A stretch of 20,912 bases of DNA from Ophiothrix spiculata (GCA_000969725.1 JXSR01S029191.1), one strand, 5' to 3'. Positions 1 to 11,130 are shown, numbered from the stretch's first letter. Notes: generated from the letters alone by a model not told the origin. Program-made: numbers and translations.

Positions 1-293
1 CATCAGATATAAACTCAAAATTAAAAATATCATTTTTTACATGATTATCTGAACTTAAATTATGGCTGTTAGTTTTATTATTATTACATTGATCAATATC
101 CTCATCATGATTGGATATGAACTTAGTAGCTAAATTATTACCAATTGAAGTGAAGTAGTCATTAAAAGCATTAGCAGTATCAATATCATTAGTGGTAAAT
201 TCATCAGAAGTTTTTACTTTACCAACAGAACTCTTCTTTTTACCAGGAATCACTTTTTTAATAGTCAATTCACACGCATGATTACAAGTTCCC
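1..293 (-). mobile_element. LINE (non-LTR retrotransposon) ORF2 fragment, linker between endonuclease and reverse transcriptase, partial
   Basis: Reading the minus strand from an ATG at 293 gives a frame with no stop up to the window edge (97 codons). It contains KKVIPGKKKSS, then TSDEFTT, then NAFNDYFTSIGNNLA. From family knowledge, the phrase N-x-F-N-x-Y-F-x-S-I-G-x-N-L-A is typical of the segment just before the reverse-transcriptase domain in CR1/L2/jockey-type LINE ORF2 proteins. The catalytic part would lie outside the window to the left. Similarity seems to start around the LTIKKVIPG stretch, so the copy is probably 5'-truncated near 260-293. The ATG at 293 is unlikely to be the element's real start. 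No frameshift is visible in this piece, so it may be fairly young. Assignment to the LINE class is fairly secure; the exact clade is not. Confidence 0.72.
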
Positions 294-1130
294 ATTTGAA
301 TCAGTGGATTGACATCTCTACATTGTAAGTGCTTCTATGAAATGCCATCGTTGTAATTAATTTGGAAAAGGTAAATTATAGGGTAATACCGATATTTTAA
401 GCTCATAAGTCAAATACTGGGCAATTGGCTGATATAATTGATCTGATCTGACCTAATTATCTTTCACCTGCTACATCAAAATTCACCACAATGCCATCGA
501 CTCTTATCAAATAAAGCACGATTTTGACAATGCACTTGGTGTATGTATGACATAAATACAATTATTATATTTAAAAACTACTTAAAAAGAATATTTGAAT
601 ATTCTTCCCCGGATGAAGGATTATTTTATGACATTTGACTAACTTTATATAAGCTATTTTTAGTAAGAAAGCTAAATAATAAAATAAAGATTTCTTGCAA
701 ATAACTGTATTAACAAGGACACTGATTGTCAAAACATTTCGTCATTCTTTCGAAAATCTGCTGGTCAAAATGGCCATTTTCTCCTGGATTCGAACCTACA
801 ACCTCTCGCTTCCCAATCCAATTATCACTATGTCAAAATACTGAGCAGACGATTTCATAGCTAACTCGGGTCTATCATGTATTTGGACTTATGCGAATGT
901 TATTTACAAAGCTCAAAATGTCTATAATCCATTATAAATATCAACTCCTAAGCGGGACACATCTCTACTATTATTTCAAAAAATATTCGTCTTTAAATCT
1001 GATTTTCATATTAAACAATAAACTTTATTACGTTGTTTGTATATTAGATTCTCTTCAAATGCGGAACTTGTTTAGGTCATATGCTTTGTAACTTAATTTA
1101 GACAGTTTTCTAATGTTTTTCCCAATTTGT
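294..1130. other. AT-rich intergenic stretch, no gene seen
   Basis: Apart from the tRNA-like relic listed separately, I see only AT-rich sequence with short chance open frames. The 66-codon plus-strand frame at 891-1091 is low in complexity and matches no family I recognise. Confidence 0.5.
776..869 (-). repeat. Possible tRNA-derived SINE relic (box B retained)
   Basis: On the minus strand, 796-786 reads GGTTCGAATCC, a perfect match to the Pol III box B / T-arm consensus GGTTCGANNCC. It is preceded by GGGAAGCGAGAGGTTGTA, which resembles an anticodon-arm to variable-loop segment, and further upstream by CATAGTG and, near 869-858, CCCGAGTTAGCT. No intact cloverleaf can be folded and there is no clear box A at the right spacing. 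This is therefore a decayed tRNA-like sequence, probably from a SINE, and not a tRNA gene. A chance box B remains possible. Confidence 0.42.
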
Positions 1131-1230
1131 CCAGGTGCCACATTGTGGGTTTTTTTTGTCACGAATGTCCATCGTTGATGTCAAGATTACCAGGTGCCAC
1201 AACATCGTGTTTTTATTTGTCACGAAAGTC
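1131..1230 (+). repeat. Two-copy tandem repeat, 59-bp period
   Basis: CCAGGTGCCACA occurs at 1131 and again at 1190. Both copies are followed by a T-rich stretch ending in TTTGTCACGAA(T/A)GTC, at 1169 and 1230. The intervening 20 bp is not conserved. No function is apparent. Confidence 0.7.
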
Positions 1231-1450
1231 ATATTAGACTCAATGCTGTCGTAAATAAAATCAGATAAAACCGGAATGTGGATGAAATAGAGTCATTTGG
1301 CCACACCCATCAACCACAGACTGACTATAAGGCAGGTGCACAAACAAGTGGATTAAGGAAACCTACTACTTAAAGAATCATCCTAGGAATTGTTTGAAAC
1401 ATCTGGTTGAAAGAAAAGGTCTACTTAAAGTGAGTCTATTATTAAACAGT

Positions 1451-1540
1451 CAGTATATTGCGAAAAGATATGAGGAAACGTGAGGTCTTTTGGCAGCAAA
1501 ATACTATAAAGAATTTTGTTGATTGGAAATCCTGAATATG
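1451..1540 (+). repeat. Diverged interspersed repeat, copy 1
   Basis: CAGTATATTGCGAAAAG, then GAGGAAACGTG, then GCAAAATACTA and finally TTGATTGGAAATCCT align in order with 2545-2630 (CAGTACATTACGAAAAA, GTGCTAAAATACTAA, TTGATTGAAAATCCT). The shared order and spacing over about 90 bp indicate one repeat family. No coding capacity is visible. Confidence 0.55.
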
Positions 1541-2544
1541 CGATATTACCTTTAACACTTCTCAAACCTTATTGCGTATTTAAAGGAGCATGCTTAAATT
1601 GTTTCAACTGTTTCCAAAGGTTTTTCATATTTGTGTACCATACTATTTGCTCCTATTGTTCATATAATTCTGAAAACCCATGTGAAATTTGAAACATGTT
1701 TGGTTTTGGACAGTTAAAGTGTTCCTCTTTTGGTACCATCAACAAATTTACACTGTGAAATACGAAATCGCTCACACAATATAAGTTCATTTAAAACGAT
1801 TTGACTGAAATTTAAATAACGTCCCTTTAATGTTTTGTTTGATTTTAAATTGAAAATAACATTTTGAATAGGCGGAGTGTATTTTTAGCATACACAATTA
1901 CTTGCTACATCTGTTTAGCTGATATGGGCTATTTGAGTGCATCCATTATTCAAACATCAAATGCATTACGGGAATGTACTAATATTTTAAATTCTTCAGG
2001 AACTATTACGGTTTGAAAAGATGAGGGAGAACCAATTTTTTTTAATCCTCCACATTAAAGTCAAAATGGAGGATTACAATGAATATATCTATATACAATT
2101 GTGCGCATCATATGGTTGCCTGAATTCGAATGTTATTTAAACTTGTTTTTGATTATGCATTTAATACATATTTGTATTGGGGTTTACTACTTCGAAATAG
2201 CATATACGAATGTACAATATATCGTAACACTATAATTTAACCATTTTTGGCTAGATAATAAGCGAAAATTGGTTTTAAACATTATAGGTAAGGATAAAAA
2301 TGCAAATAGATTATATCCATATTGGTAATGCGCAAACCTTCAATTTAAGAATATTTACAATTGTTTCAAACATCTGGTTTAAACTGCATCATTATCCAAG
2401 ATTGTTGAACCAGCTAATTGAAAACTACCAAATACACAATGAGATACAAATTATTTATATATGTGCAATCTAAGTCATTAAATAAAGCCTCGCATCGTTT
2501 GAATTACCTGGTAAGCAGAATGAGCAACCAAAATATAATTGTTT

Positions 2545-2630
2545 TCAGTACATTACGAAAAACGTGTAATTCGGTGCTAAAATACTAATGCTTACTAGAG
2601 GAAATTGGTTGATTGAAAATCCTATAATTG
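2545..2630 (+). repeat. Diverged interspersed repeat, copy 2
   Basis: Homologous to 1451-1540 in the same orientation. Its right end, TTGGTTGATTGAAAATCCTA, recurs almost exactly in a third partial copy at 2922-2949. Confidence 0.55.
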
Positions 2631-2921
2631 CAAAAGAAAGGGAAATTGTCTGTAACATCCGAGCTGTAACCACTTAATAATATAAATAGATCTGTATACG
2701 AAAGGCTTTTGATAATTTTCCCTTAATGCATGTTTATTCTGATTATATTAAGCCCTTTTCCAAAAGCATATATTTACCAGGTTGGCTGTGGTTGCATTTA
2801 AAATATTTCAAAATATTTCAGTTTTATAGAAGATTTCTTTTTGATCAGATGTCAGACATCTAACGAACCTCTACTTTTTTCCAGGGCTGGATAAATACCA
2901 AAACTGACCTCGAAAGTCAAG

Positions 2922-2949
2922 TATTGGTTGATTGAAAATCCTATAATTA
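2922..2949 (+). repeat. Diverged interspersed repeat, partial copy 3
   Basis: Repeats the 3' end of the 2545-2630 unit (ATTGGTTGATTGAAAATCCT followed by ATAATT) with no mismatch over about 26 bp. The upstream flank is different, so only the end of the unit is present. Confidence 0.6.
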
Positions 2950-3300
2950 ACCCACAATTAAACTTCGCTGACTACAAATGAAACATCGATGAAAGACGAA
3001 ACAAAAATGTTGAAATAATACTTACGTAAGATTGTACATCCAAGTGAAGAATTATATTAAATCCACATCAGTTTAGTCCAAAAATGCTGTGAAAATACAT
3101 CCTTTATGATAATCCGTGCTCACTAAGTAGAATTCCTGTGTATCAAAAATCAAAAATAGAAACCAACGATATAAGAGATTTACATCATTGAATTGCAAAG
3201 TAATTGTTTAGAGTAAGCAGCTAATGATCTGTATACAGCAAACTCATGATGACGTGTAATGAAATAGCAGCGACTTGAGTGGCCTTGCAGCCAACCAGCA

Positions 3301-3389
3301 ACAGTCACTAGGAACCATCAAATTGGTAGAGCAGATATCTGGCACTTTTACCTGAAATGACTCATGTTGTAACTGATTACCGGGGAGAG
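3301..3389 (+). repeat. Possible tRNA-derived SINE head, decayed
   Basis: AATTGGTAGAGCA (3321-3333) resembles the Pol III box A and D-arm of a tRNA-derived SINE. It is followed by ATATCTGGCACTTTTACCTG, an anticodon-arm-like spacing, and by TGTTGTAACTGATTACCGGGG (3365-3385) where a degraded box B would fall. Box B no longer matches the consensus. The interpretation rests on order and spacing only. Confidence 0.33.
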
Positions 3390-3630
3390 ATTTGAATGAT
3401 TGCTATAATCATTTATATTATTTCGTTAATGTATGATGATATGTTGTATAATAAAAATTCAATCAGGAATTACATTTAATTTCAGATGTGACTGGTTCAT
3501 TTCTTTCGCTTGATGGTTCTGTGGCTGTTTTCTTTAGTTATAAGCTGCAGTAGAATAGTATGGCACAAGCAAATGGATATTGTAAGAGAGACAATCCAAT
3601 ATGATCATTTTTAAACAGTTGAGAAATTGA

Positions 3631-3809
3631 TTGCAATATACGCGTGGAAAATATTGGAGAGAATCGAGGACACATCCCCCAAACAGTTTAACAAGTGCTA
3701 CTTCCGAATCCAAAGGCTTAAATGTTAGAGACGAAAATTCAAACAGAGCACCATTGCAACAACAACAAAACCCACTACACACGCACAAATACAACTAAAT
3801 TTTACTTTA
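3631..3809 (+). other. Unidentified short open frame, possible exon or TE coding relic
   Basis: Between the stop at 3628 and the stop ending at 3809, this plus-strand frame encodes about 59 residues with a polar Asn/Ser/Thr/Gln-rich composition: RTHPPNSLTSATSESKGLN, then a QQQQ run. The composition is less AT-driven than the surroundings. The opposite strand is also open here (3534-3794), so openness alone is weak evidence. I do not recognise a domain, start or splice sites. A relic of a retroelement ORF1 or a disordered exon are equal possibilities. Confidence 0.2.
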
Positions 3810-3909
3810 GAGATTACTTAAACAGTGGACCCAAATTGTTCACAGACATCACTCTGAATGTAGATATCGTATTGCATCATTCTAAGAATCCACACAACAC
3901 TCAGCGTTA

Positions 3910-5020
3910 AGAACAATGGTAATAGTGGTTCAAAGAGTTCAAATTACGCCCGCTCAATTGGGCCTTTTAGAAAGAAAATTCGAAGTGTTGAGATCTAGCG
4001 AATCATTAAACGTCTATTTATATATGTTGGTATCGTGATCTACTTGAATGAAATTCCTCGGATATCAAATAAGAAATCATGATTGAAAAAGAGTTACCTT
4101 ATTCAAGAAAACACCAACCGACACACACAAACCAGCAAAAGTAACAAAATGAGACCTTAAGCAATACGGCTATTTTATATAATGACTGTTGACTAGGTCA
4201 ATAAAAATATCTTCATGATCTAAAATTTATTTCAAAAAGTAGTTCCAAACCTTCTAAGCTGGTTGTGTTGCTGTTATTAATCTCGATTTTTTTAACGTGT
4301 AGTACAATTGAAAATAAGTCAATATATCATGATAGACATACGATATGCTAAATAAAATAATAAAAATGGATGATTTTTACTCCAAAATAAAAAAAATTAT
4401 GAAAATTGACTAAAGACTTAAAAAACTCACATTATGTTTCAAAATGACCTTGAATAGAATAACTCTTGCCCGATGGTAAACTTACATAATTCCGTTAGCA
4501 TTTCTGTACAAATCCATTTCCGTTATTTCAAAAACACAAAACGATCTTCCAATGTTTGTATGAAGTGAACTCTAAGCCGACTGTCAGTATTCGACAGATG
4601 TTATAGATTTCAGCATGTTAGATATGGCTTTATGAAAGTATAATCCAGGTAACCAAACAAGGGTATTCCAAAATATGACTGCTCATCATAACTAGCATAA
4701 ATAAAACATTACTCACACATTAATGTCGTTTTTGACAGCTTAAGCAAGATAAGTGTAAAATGTGCTTATTAAATACTTTATTTGTTGATTTGTGATTTGA
4801 ACATGTATCATTTGATCATGTTGATAGTGTTTGACGATATCATGATATTTAGCTGTGTCACATTTGTATGAATTGCTGAAGGAATTGGATTCGTCATTAT
4901 CCGCCCATGATGGATCCCTAACTGTACCATGAATTGAATTATGTCAACAACATTATAGAAAATGATGACAAATAAAAAGGATGGCTTCCCCATAGAGATA
5001 GGTAATGTTGAATAACCCAA
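3910..5020. other. AT-rich stretch, nothing recognised
   Basis: I see no coding, RNA or repeat signal I can defend here. The short frames on both strands near 4808-5205 show no family motif. Confidence 0.45.
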
Positions 5021-5204
5021 TTACTTTGAGTGCATTCTGGAGTCAGGTTTCCCCTCCAGCCCTCCTGAGATCGTGTGTAATGAATCCAACACGTACAATG
5101 AATATATTAGACAAGAATATGCTCCACAACCTTATAAAAAGATTGCTTAATCTTGGAATCTGGGAGACACTCATCGGTCGAAATCTGCATACCATTAGTA
5201 GTTG

Positions 5205-5595
5205 AACCAATGGCAGGTAAAAGTTGGACGCACCCCTAGAGGTTGTTGCAGAACCTCAAATGATGCTTGGTGTGGAATGGAGGTTACTTGGCCCACAGTG
5301 GACAGCGAGCACCTGTAAAGTGTGCTGAGGCTGCGTGTAATTACAAAATAAGAAGGAAGAACGCACTGTTGAATGCCTGATGCACTGATGTAGGAGGTTC
5401 TGTGAACCCTTCACGACACTAGTGGAGTACAACCAAACGGTAAAAATGTATATTGATTCAAGAGACCACGGCTTGCTTCCTTCAAATGCAAATGCGGTGC
5501 ACCATCAAGAGCTGCCTCATGCGAACTTTTCAAGATGGATCATGGAAAAAGTCGACATCCACAGCATCCGATGTTATTCACAATTTATATGTTAA
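5205..5595 (+). other. Locally GC-richer segment with an unidentified 68-codon open frame
   Basis: This segment is clearly less AT-rich than its surroundings. From 5389 to the stop at 5593-5595 the plus strand is open for 68 codons; an internal ATG at 5446 would give 49 codons, with residues such as DSRDHGLLPSNANAVHHQEL and FSRWIMEKVDIHSI. The part upstream (5205-5388) has stops in all frames read, so the whole could be a decayed coding repeat, for example a transposase or an old exon. I do not recognise the protein and no start or splice context was found. Confidence 0.25.
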
Positions 5596-6275
5596 GCATG
5601 TTAAAAGATAAATGTTGGAGCAGATATTTTTACTAATATAGCGTACTTTGATGTGGTAGGTGGCTTATAAGCTTCTCATTGAAATATAGCGTCCAGCTTT
5701 ATATCTGGAAAAGGTCTCCGTTGAACCGATTATCTAACATACACGTCAATTTCAACTTAAAGAAAAACACCAAAAGTCACTTTTGAAACATTGAAAAAAT
5801 ACATACATTTATACAAGGCTGATTCGATTATTAAAATAACCGTCTGCATTAACAAAATATAGAATTAACTGATTTACATTAGATGAACTACGTCATTTGT
5901 GTCTCATATACGGGCTATTATTACAGATTTAACAATCATTCACCAAAAGTATTTTGCTGCCTGTAGACGAATCTTTCATTTATTATATTAATGCTTATAA
6001 CTCAAACTGTTGTGATGTAATATTTCCCTTCGAATTACAAACACTCGCTTTGTTGTTTTGTCTCAGCTCATTAATAAGAATTATAAAATGATTGAATTCA
6101 AATTATCATCATGTCTGTGAGAATGACTTAATCACTGATATAAGACTGACAACAAAGCTGCAGGTTTTCGTGGTGATTCTTATGTTCCCGCATTTATTCC
6201 CAGGGACTTCCTGTGTGTCAACCGTTATCTACATTATACCTACAGACTGCTTGTATTATTTTGCCGTACCTGTCA
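5596..6275. other. AT-rich stretch, no gene seen
   Basis: Nothing defensible was found. The plus-strand frame 6092-6406 runs into the inverted-repeat element at 6280 and is not treated as a gene. Confidence 0.45.
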
Positions 6276-6279
6276 TTAA

Positions 6280-6833
6280 CGGAAGATCTGCACCAAAAGT
6301 AGGGGTTTTTTTTATTGAAGATGGTATGAACTCCATATTTGGTGTCTATGATACCTGGGTGATCAAAAAAACAAAAATAAAAAAATCACCTAATTTGCAT
6401 ATTTAATTGGCGGCCATCTTGGAATTTTGGTGTCGGATTTCACAAGAGTAAATGTCCCGAACCGTAGATGCTAGAGACTTCATTCTTTTTTTAAATGAAA
6501 GAGAGAAGGAAAACTAAAAAAAGTATGGAATTAGATTTTTTATATTTTTGTTAATTTTTGCATACGGTGCGTTTTTATGCATACGGTGCACTTATTTTGA
6601 TCCAAAAATGACATTTTTGGATCAAAGTTGGATTTATTTTTGCTATTAAAAAAGTCAAAAGAAAAAAATCTAAATCCATACTTTTTTTAGTAAGATGGCC
6701 GCCAATTAAATATGCAAATTAGGTGATTTTTTTACAATTTTGTATTTTTGGTCACCCAAGTTTCCTAGACACCAAATATGAAGTATATACCATCTTCAAT
6801 AAAAAAAAATCAATTTTTGGTGCAGATCTTCCC
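6280..6833 (+). mobile_element. Long-inverted-repeat (foldback) element, copy 1, flanked by TTAA
   Basis: The left end CGGAAGATCTGCACCAAAA (6280-6298) is the reverse complement of the right end, which finishes GGTGCAGATCTTCCC at 6833. The arms stay complementary for about 150 bp: 'TATTTGGTGTCTA', 'TCACCTAATTTGCATATTTA' and 'ATTGGCGGCCATCTT' on the left recur inverted on the right. TTAA lies directly outside both ends (6276-6279 and 6834-6837). There is no coding capacity. The right arm lacks about 80 bp present in the left arm next to the GGCGGCCATCTT motif. The family is shared with 10370-11696 in opposite orientation. TTAA flanks suggest piggyBac-type mobilisation, but the second copy has a different flank pattern, so superfamily is open. 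Confidence 0.82.
6596..6626. repeat. 15-bp perfect hairpin in the loop of the foldback element
   Basis: TTTGATCCAAAAATG, one A, then its exact reverse complement ending at 6626. A decayed version (GAGCCAAAATGACATTTGTG) occupies the same place in the second family member near 11355-11385, so this central motif belongs to the element. Just upstream, GCATACGGTGC is present twice (about 6560 and 6579). Confidence 0.85.
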
Positions 6834-6837
6834 TTAA

Positions 6838-8720
6838 GCCCAAGCCTTACTGGAAAAATCTTAACTTCGAACTGATCAAGCTTCAACTTCTTCATCAGGG
6901 AAAGAAACGAAGACGTGTATAAATGTTCGAAGTGTATTCCATAAAGATTTATTTGTCATAAATATATGTATTCAAGCAACGCATTTTGAAGTATAGAGGG
7001 TCTATGTGGAAAGTATATAGAAGCGGTCAATGTTTAGTGTACCCTCTTTAAATATGACGAAATGGATGAATAAATAAAAAGTTGGTGTTTAAACCATGTT
7101 CTCATGTTATTTCAAGATTATGCCCCAAGTTTCCTCCAAATTTCACATGACTTGAACATATAGCAGATTTGTTCGCAAATCGCTCTGATTCTCAGCCATC
7201 ATGACCAACTAATAATTGATTGCGAAGTATTAAAAGAAATTATGAATAATCATCATGACTCTTTTTCCGACGAAAACGTAACTTACTTATTGCAACGTTT
7301 GGCCGATATGGACTGGTTGTACCTGAATCATTTTAAGCAGAGATGTCGAAAATTTTCCCTGCTATCTTTGTCTTTTCCAACTGATTTTATAGCATGACAA
7401 GACACATGAACATAAACTGATTTGAAAGAAAAAAGAATGGCATTTTTGTCATATTCACACATGTTTGTAAATTTGGAGTAGATTAAAATTGTGTTTTTCT
7501 GTGTGTATGTGATAGATTCTGATGCTTGATATTAGTTTTACACTTGTATTCTTAATCACTGTTAATGGGAAAATACTGCATGCCAAGAAAGCCAGGAATT
7601 GGTCAATTAAGACCAGAGTTAAGAGAAAAACATACATGTATAAAAATATATATTTCTTTATCAAAAATCTAATTGAACTGTATAATTATCTTGTCTACAT
7701 TATTTAAAGATCAACATGATCTGAAACTTGACTTGAGACTGTGAGCAAACATTGAAGGACCTTGGGCATTTGTGTCAGGAATATGATGATTGTTTGTGAT
7801 TTTAGAAAAAATGATGGTCCATGCCCGAAACGATGTAGGTCAAAATATTAATGCCCCTCCGATTCAAGTCCTTAGTGAACCAACATAAAACAACCTAATT
7901 AATTTATCCTAAAACTCCCCACTACGAACTTAAAGAGCATCTACAGGTATACCACAGACAATCGTTTCCTTACAACTCATTGAACCAAAAACACGGATTT
8001 CTTAGAGACCCAGATTAAAGACACAACATTTTAACAAGCTAAAACCTAAAACCACCTTTTTCGGTTATTCTTTTTTTTATTAAAAGTAATCTTCAATCTT
8101 CATATATTCTTTTATTCCATAATAAGGACTATTTAGTCCATTAATCAGTTTAAAGAAAAGAAGGAAAATAAAATAAAAGTTTCAAATTTGTGTTATGACC
8201 CAGTTAGTCACGTATCTATAATTAAAGAAACATATTATGAGTGTAATTAAATCTTGTGGCGACGAATGTGGGACAGAATAATTTGCCAGATCAATTTTGT
8301 AAGGAAGCTTTGATTATAATGGAAATCTCATAGATATAACTCATTTCTGTTCCATGATATTTGATTTACTGAACTGAAATGAACATTTCATTTTCGCTTT
8401 CCGAGATATCTTGGTTTGTTGATAGTAATTATTGGATAAACAAATATATGAATAACTGTTTTCAATTTCGGAACCTGAAACTTTGCATACATGTATGTTC
8501 TGCGAAAGAAAAATATGTTTACTTTTCATATCAATTATTCTTAATCCCATCAACCTAATCGACGATTTTCCTCTTTGCTTAAATTGATAAATACATAGTA
8601 GTGCAACATCAAAAAACATCACCTTGTGCACTTTTTCGTAAAAACTAAAACCAAAATACTAACTAGCTTAAACTTTACTAACTATTATTTGAATAAAGCT
8701 ATTTCTTATTTTTAATATCT
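6838..8720. other. AT-rich stretch without recognised genes
   Basis: Short open frames at 7455-7707 (both strands) and 8341-8631 (minus) show only Lys/Ile/Tyr-rich composition typical of AT-rich DNA. No motif, RNA gene or clear repeat was seen. Confidence 0.45.
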
Positions 8721-8722
8721 AT

Positions 8723-9375
8723 TCAAACAGGTCTTACTGTAATATAACTTTTCTTTAGTTGTACAGAACAAAAGTTAAAACTTACAATATCTTCCAGGAA
8801 CCACACCACCAAATAGATTGGATGAAGCAGATTCCAGTAGATCCAGGAAAGCAAACTCCAAGATTTTATCTGATTAACACATGTCTGCAGTTTTCTAAAA
8901 GCAGCATTGCACTCAGATTCTTTTCTAGGGTCAAAGGCAACGTAAATTTGCGTATCGTCCGCATATATGTGAAAATGAACATCATTGTCTCTCAGTATTT
9001 CACCAATATGGTGTGTGTACATGGTGTAACTTCTAGGGCCTAAGATCGACCCTTGTGGCAAGCCAAAATTTAAAACATGTTCTTCAGAAAACTCGCCACA
9101 GATAGACACACGTTTTTTTTCTGTTACAGAGGTAACTAGCAAACCATTCCAGAGCACCACCCCTCATACGGAAAGTATGATATAGCTTATTGATGAATAT
9201 GGTGTGATCGATTGTATCGAACGCAGCCGATAAATCTAACATGACTAGAAAGACTGCCTTGGAATTATCAATAGCACAAGCAATATCATTCTCTGCCCTA
9301 AGAAGGGCGGTCTCTATGGAATGGAAGGGTCTGTTAGCAGACTGAAAACACTCATTTAAGTTGTTACTGTTCAAA
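8723..9375 (-). pseudogene. LINE reverse-transcriptase core, frameshifted and truncated at both ends
   Basis: Two overlapping minus-strand frames make up one reverse-transcriptase core. The upstream frame (9374-9084) starts NECFQSANRPFHSIETALL and carries MLDLSAAFDTIDHT, the motif with the first catalytic aspartate. The downstream frame (9160-8723) carries GLPQGSILGP and then HIYADDTQIY, whose D-D pair supplies the other two catalytic aspartates, followed by KLQTCVNQIKSW. These motifs in this order are diagnostic of a CR1/L2/jockey-type LINE. The frame switch falls at an A8 run on the minus strand (near 9113-9120), consistent with a one-base indel. After SW the similarity fades, so the C-terminal thumb is missing or scrambled. 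Upstream of 9375 the endonuclease and linker are absent, consistent with 5' truncation. The copy is inactive. Confidence 0.93.
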
Positions 9376-10030
9376 TGATCACTTAATCATTTAAATAAAT
9401 ATATTAAAAAGGTTAAAATATATACGCTTCATTGCACATTGCATAAAAAACCGGTCACTGCACAAAACATTCCTGTTGAAATGGCAATTCCTCAAAATTA
9501 CAAAAAATCAGTGCAATACAACTTATAATACATTCTAAAATCACCGCATGTTACACCTGACGCGCTTAATGTTCTAAAGATCTAGTGGATCTGATTGATA
9601 TTATTCTCTATATTGTGCCGTATACCCTTCCTATATAAAGATATAAATGATGACAACAGAGATTGTTACCTTAATTTTAACAGTTATACCAAAAAAAAAA
9701 AAAGCGACTGTCGATTAAACCCTAATAGTAATAGTAAAAACTCGTACCAACACATACCATACCGTACGCATCTTTATGTTATAAAAACTAAAACAAAATG
9801 AGTATTTTTTTCCGACATTTTAGGATTGCTAATTTTGGATTAAGTTAATTTTTTAGTGTGTTCATGCAATGTTCTTTTTCCGAATACGTTTTTGTTCAAT
9901 TGTTATTGTGTTTCTATCATGAAACTTGACAAGATTATCTCTAAATTTAGCAAGCATTTATAAACAGTAATAACGTACAGGAGAGTTACTTTTATATTTA
10001 AATTTAGTTGCATTTCCTCATTTTTATATA
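9376..10030. other. AT-rich stretch, nothing recognised apart from an A13 run
   Basis: An A13 run lies at 9691-9703. It could be a retroposon tail, but no element body was identified next to it. No other feature is supported. Confidence 0.45.
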
Positions 10031-10369
10031 TTGATATTTTGAGCATAGAACATTTCACGTTATGGATCTTCATTTGCAAAACAATTTTGTGTCTGATAAC
10101 AAAGAAAAAATAAACTAATGGCATTCACTTTTAGAGCTACATATAGCTACGGATAATAATCAGTTAGCAAACGTTTTTCCTTTCAATTTTGTCTATAACA
10201 CTGTGTATAAGAAGAAAAACGACAAGGTTTCACTTTTGAAATATACCTGTCTTGAAAATCATCCATAATTGACCAAATACCTTCACTTGTGAAATTAGAG
10301 GTGAATACATGAAGTTATCATATTATACCTGCAGAACAATTTCCGTAATGGTCACTGATGAGGGCTTAA
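10030..10369 (+). repeat. Diverged local duplication, copy A (interrupted by the foldback element)
   Basis: TTATGGATCTTCATTT (10060-10075), a TTCACTTTTGA-type stretch and ATTTCCGTAATGGTCACT (10339-10356) recur in the same order at 11952, about 12032 and 12077. After the inserted element the homology resumes with GAGACAGGTAAATACCC (11717-11733), matching AAGACAGGTATATGCCC near 12127. This makes copy A the filled site and copy B the empty site. Divergence is high, so limits are approximate. Confidence 0.6.
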
Positions 10370-10702
10370 GGGAAGGTCTGCACCAAAAATTGTTAATTTT
10401 AATTGTTATTTCATGTAAAAGAGCAACATTTTCTGAGCCAGATGACGTTTATTCCACTCAAATTGGAGCTACGGTTCCAAAGTTACAGCAATTTTAGTGC
10501 GACGTCTCAACCAAAATATGCGTATTTTGTTATGTTTTATATTGTTTTCCAAGCTGCGATATTTACTATGTATTTTATTGTTTTTTCAAGCAGCGGTAAT
10601 TAGTATATTTTTTTAAAAATTCATATCTCAAAAAGTAAATCTGCTATCATTATGAAATAAGTGTCATTAATTATATTAATTCAGGTGCTTGCACATTGCA
10701 TA

Positions 10703-11130
10703 TATGTGACCGTCCAGCTCAAAACACCAGTAAATGCCAGCTCTTGTCATTTTCACTTTTTTACTTATTTGCAAAGACCATGCTTTAAGGATCAAAATGA
10801 CACCTTAATGAACTTCACACGATTTCCAGAGGTCAAGTTATGGTCCGTTAAAGGTTGTCAGGGAGTAAAACGTATAACTGAGATAAGTGCGTTCAAAGAT
10901 TAGTAAGCCGTATATTTTCTGTTTATCGTCTTAAGAATATGCCATTTTATTTCACCTTTCCTATCATTTTCTTGAAATGAAACTTTGCTTGTATTTTGTA
11001 GTAAGCACTAGGATTGTGAATCTGTCAAAAAATCAATTTCGGCAAATTATGACCTTGACATGTATTTTCACTTGTAGCGCATAATGAAGTTTCTGGCATT
11101 TACTGCTCATACGGGCTGGAAGGTCACATA
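10703..11130. repeat. Inverted repeat nested in foldback element copy 2
   Basis: TATGTGACCGTCCAGC (10703) through AGTAAATGCCAG (ends 10740) is inverted at 11093-11130 as CTGGCATTTACTGC ... GGCTGGAAGGTCACATA, about 38 bp with a few mismatches. The roughly 350-bp interior has no recognised content. It may be a separate small element that landed in the larger one, but I could not define a target-site duplication. Confidence 0.65.

Larger units (their letters stand above)
1232..3300. other. AT-rich stretch without genes, containing diverged dispersed repeats
   Basis: No coding signal is seen. Besides the repeat copies listed separately, there is a short inverted pair TAATCCTCCA (2043-2052) / TGGAGGATTA (2068-2077), and a doubled AAAATATTTC around 2800-2820. 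Both could be chance in AT-rich DNA. Confidence 0.5.

Noticed and set aside
6880-6910. Minus-strand CTGATGAAGAAG, resembling the start of a second hammerhead ribozyme
   Set aside because: No GAAA at the required spacing (only CGAAG follows), stem II cannot form well, and there is no cleavage triplet with a pairing stem I.
8090-8150. GGACTATTTAGTCC as a terminator or regulatory hairpin
   Set aside because: Only a 6-bp stem in AT-rich eukaryotic DNA; no gene context.
10352-10375. CTGATGAGGGCTTAAGGGAA as a possible hammerhead core
   Set aside because: The sequence spans the left boundary of the foldback element and lacks stem II pairing and the second core.
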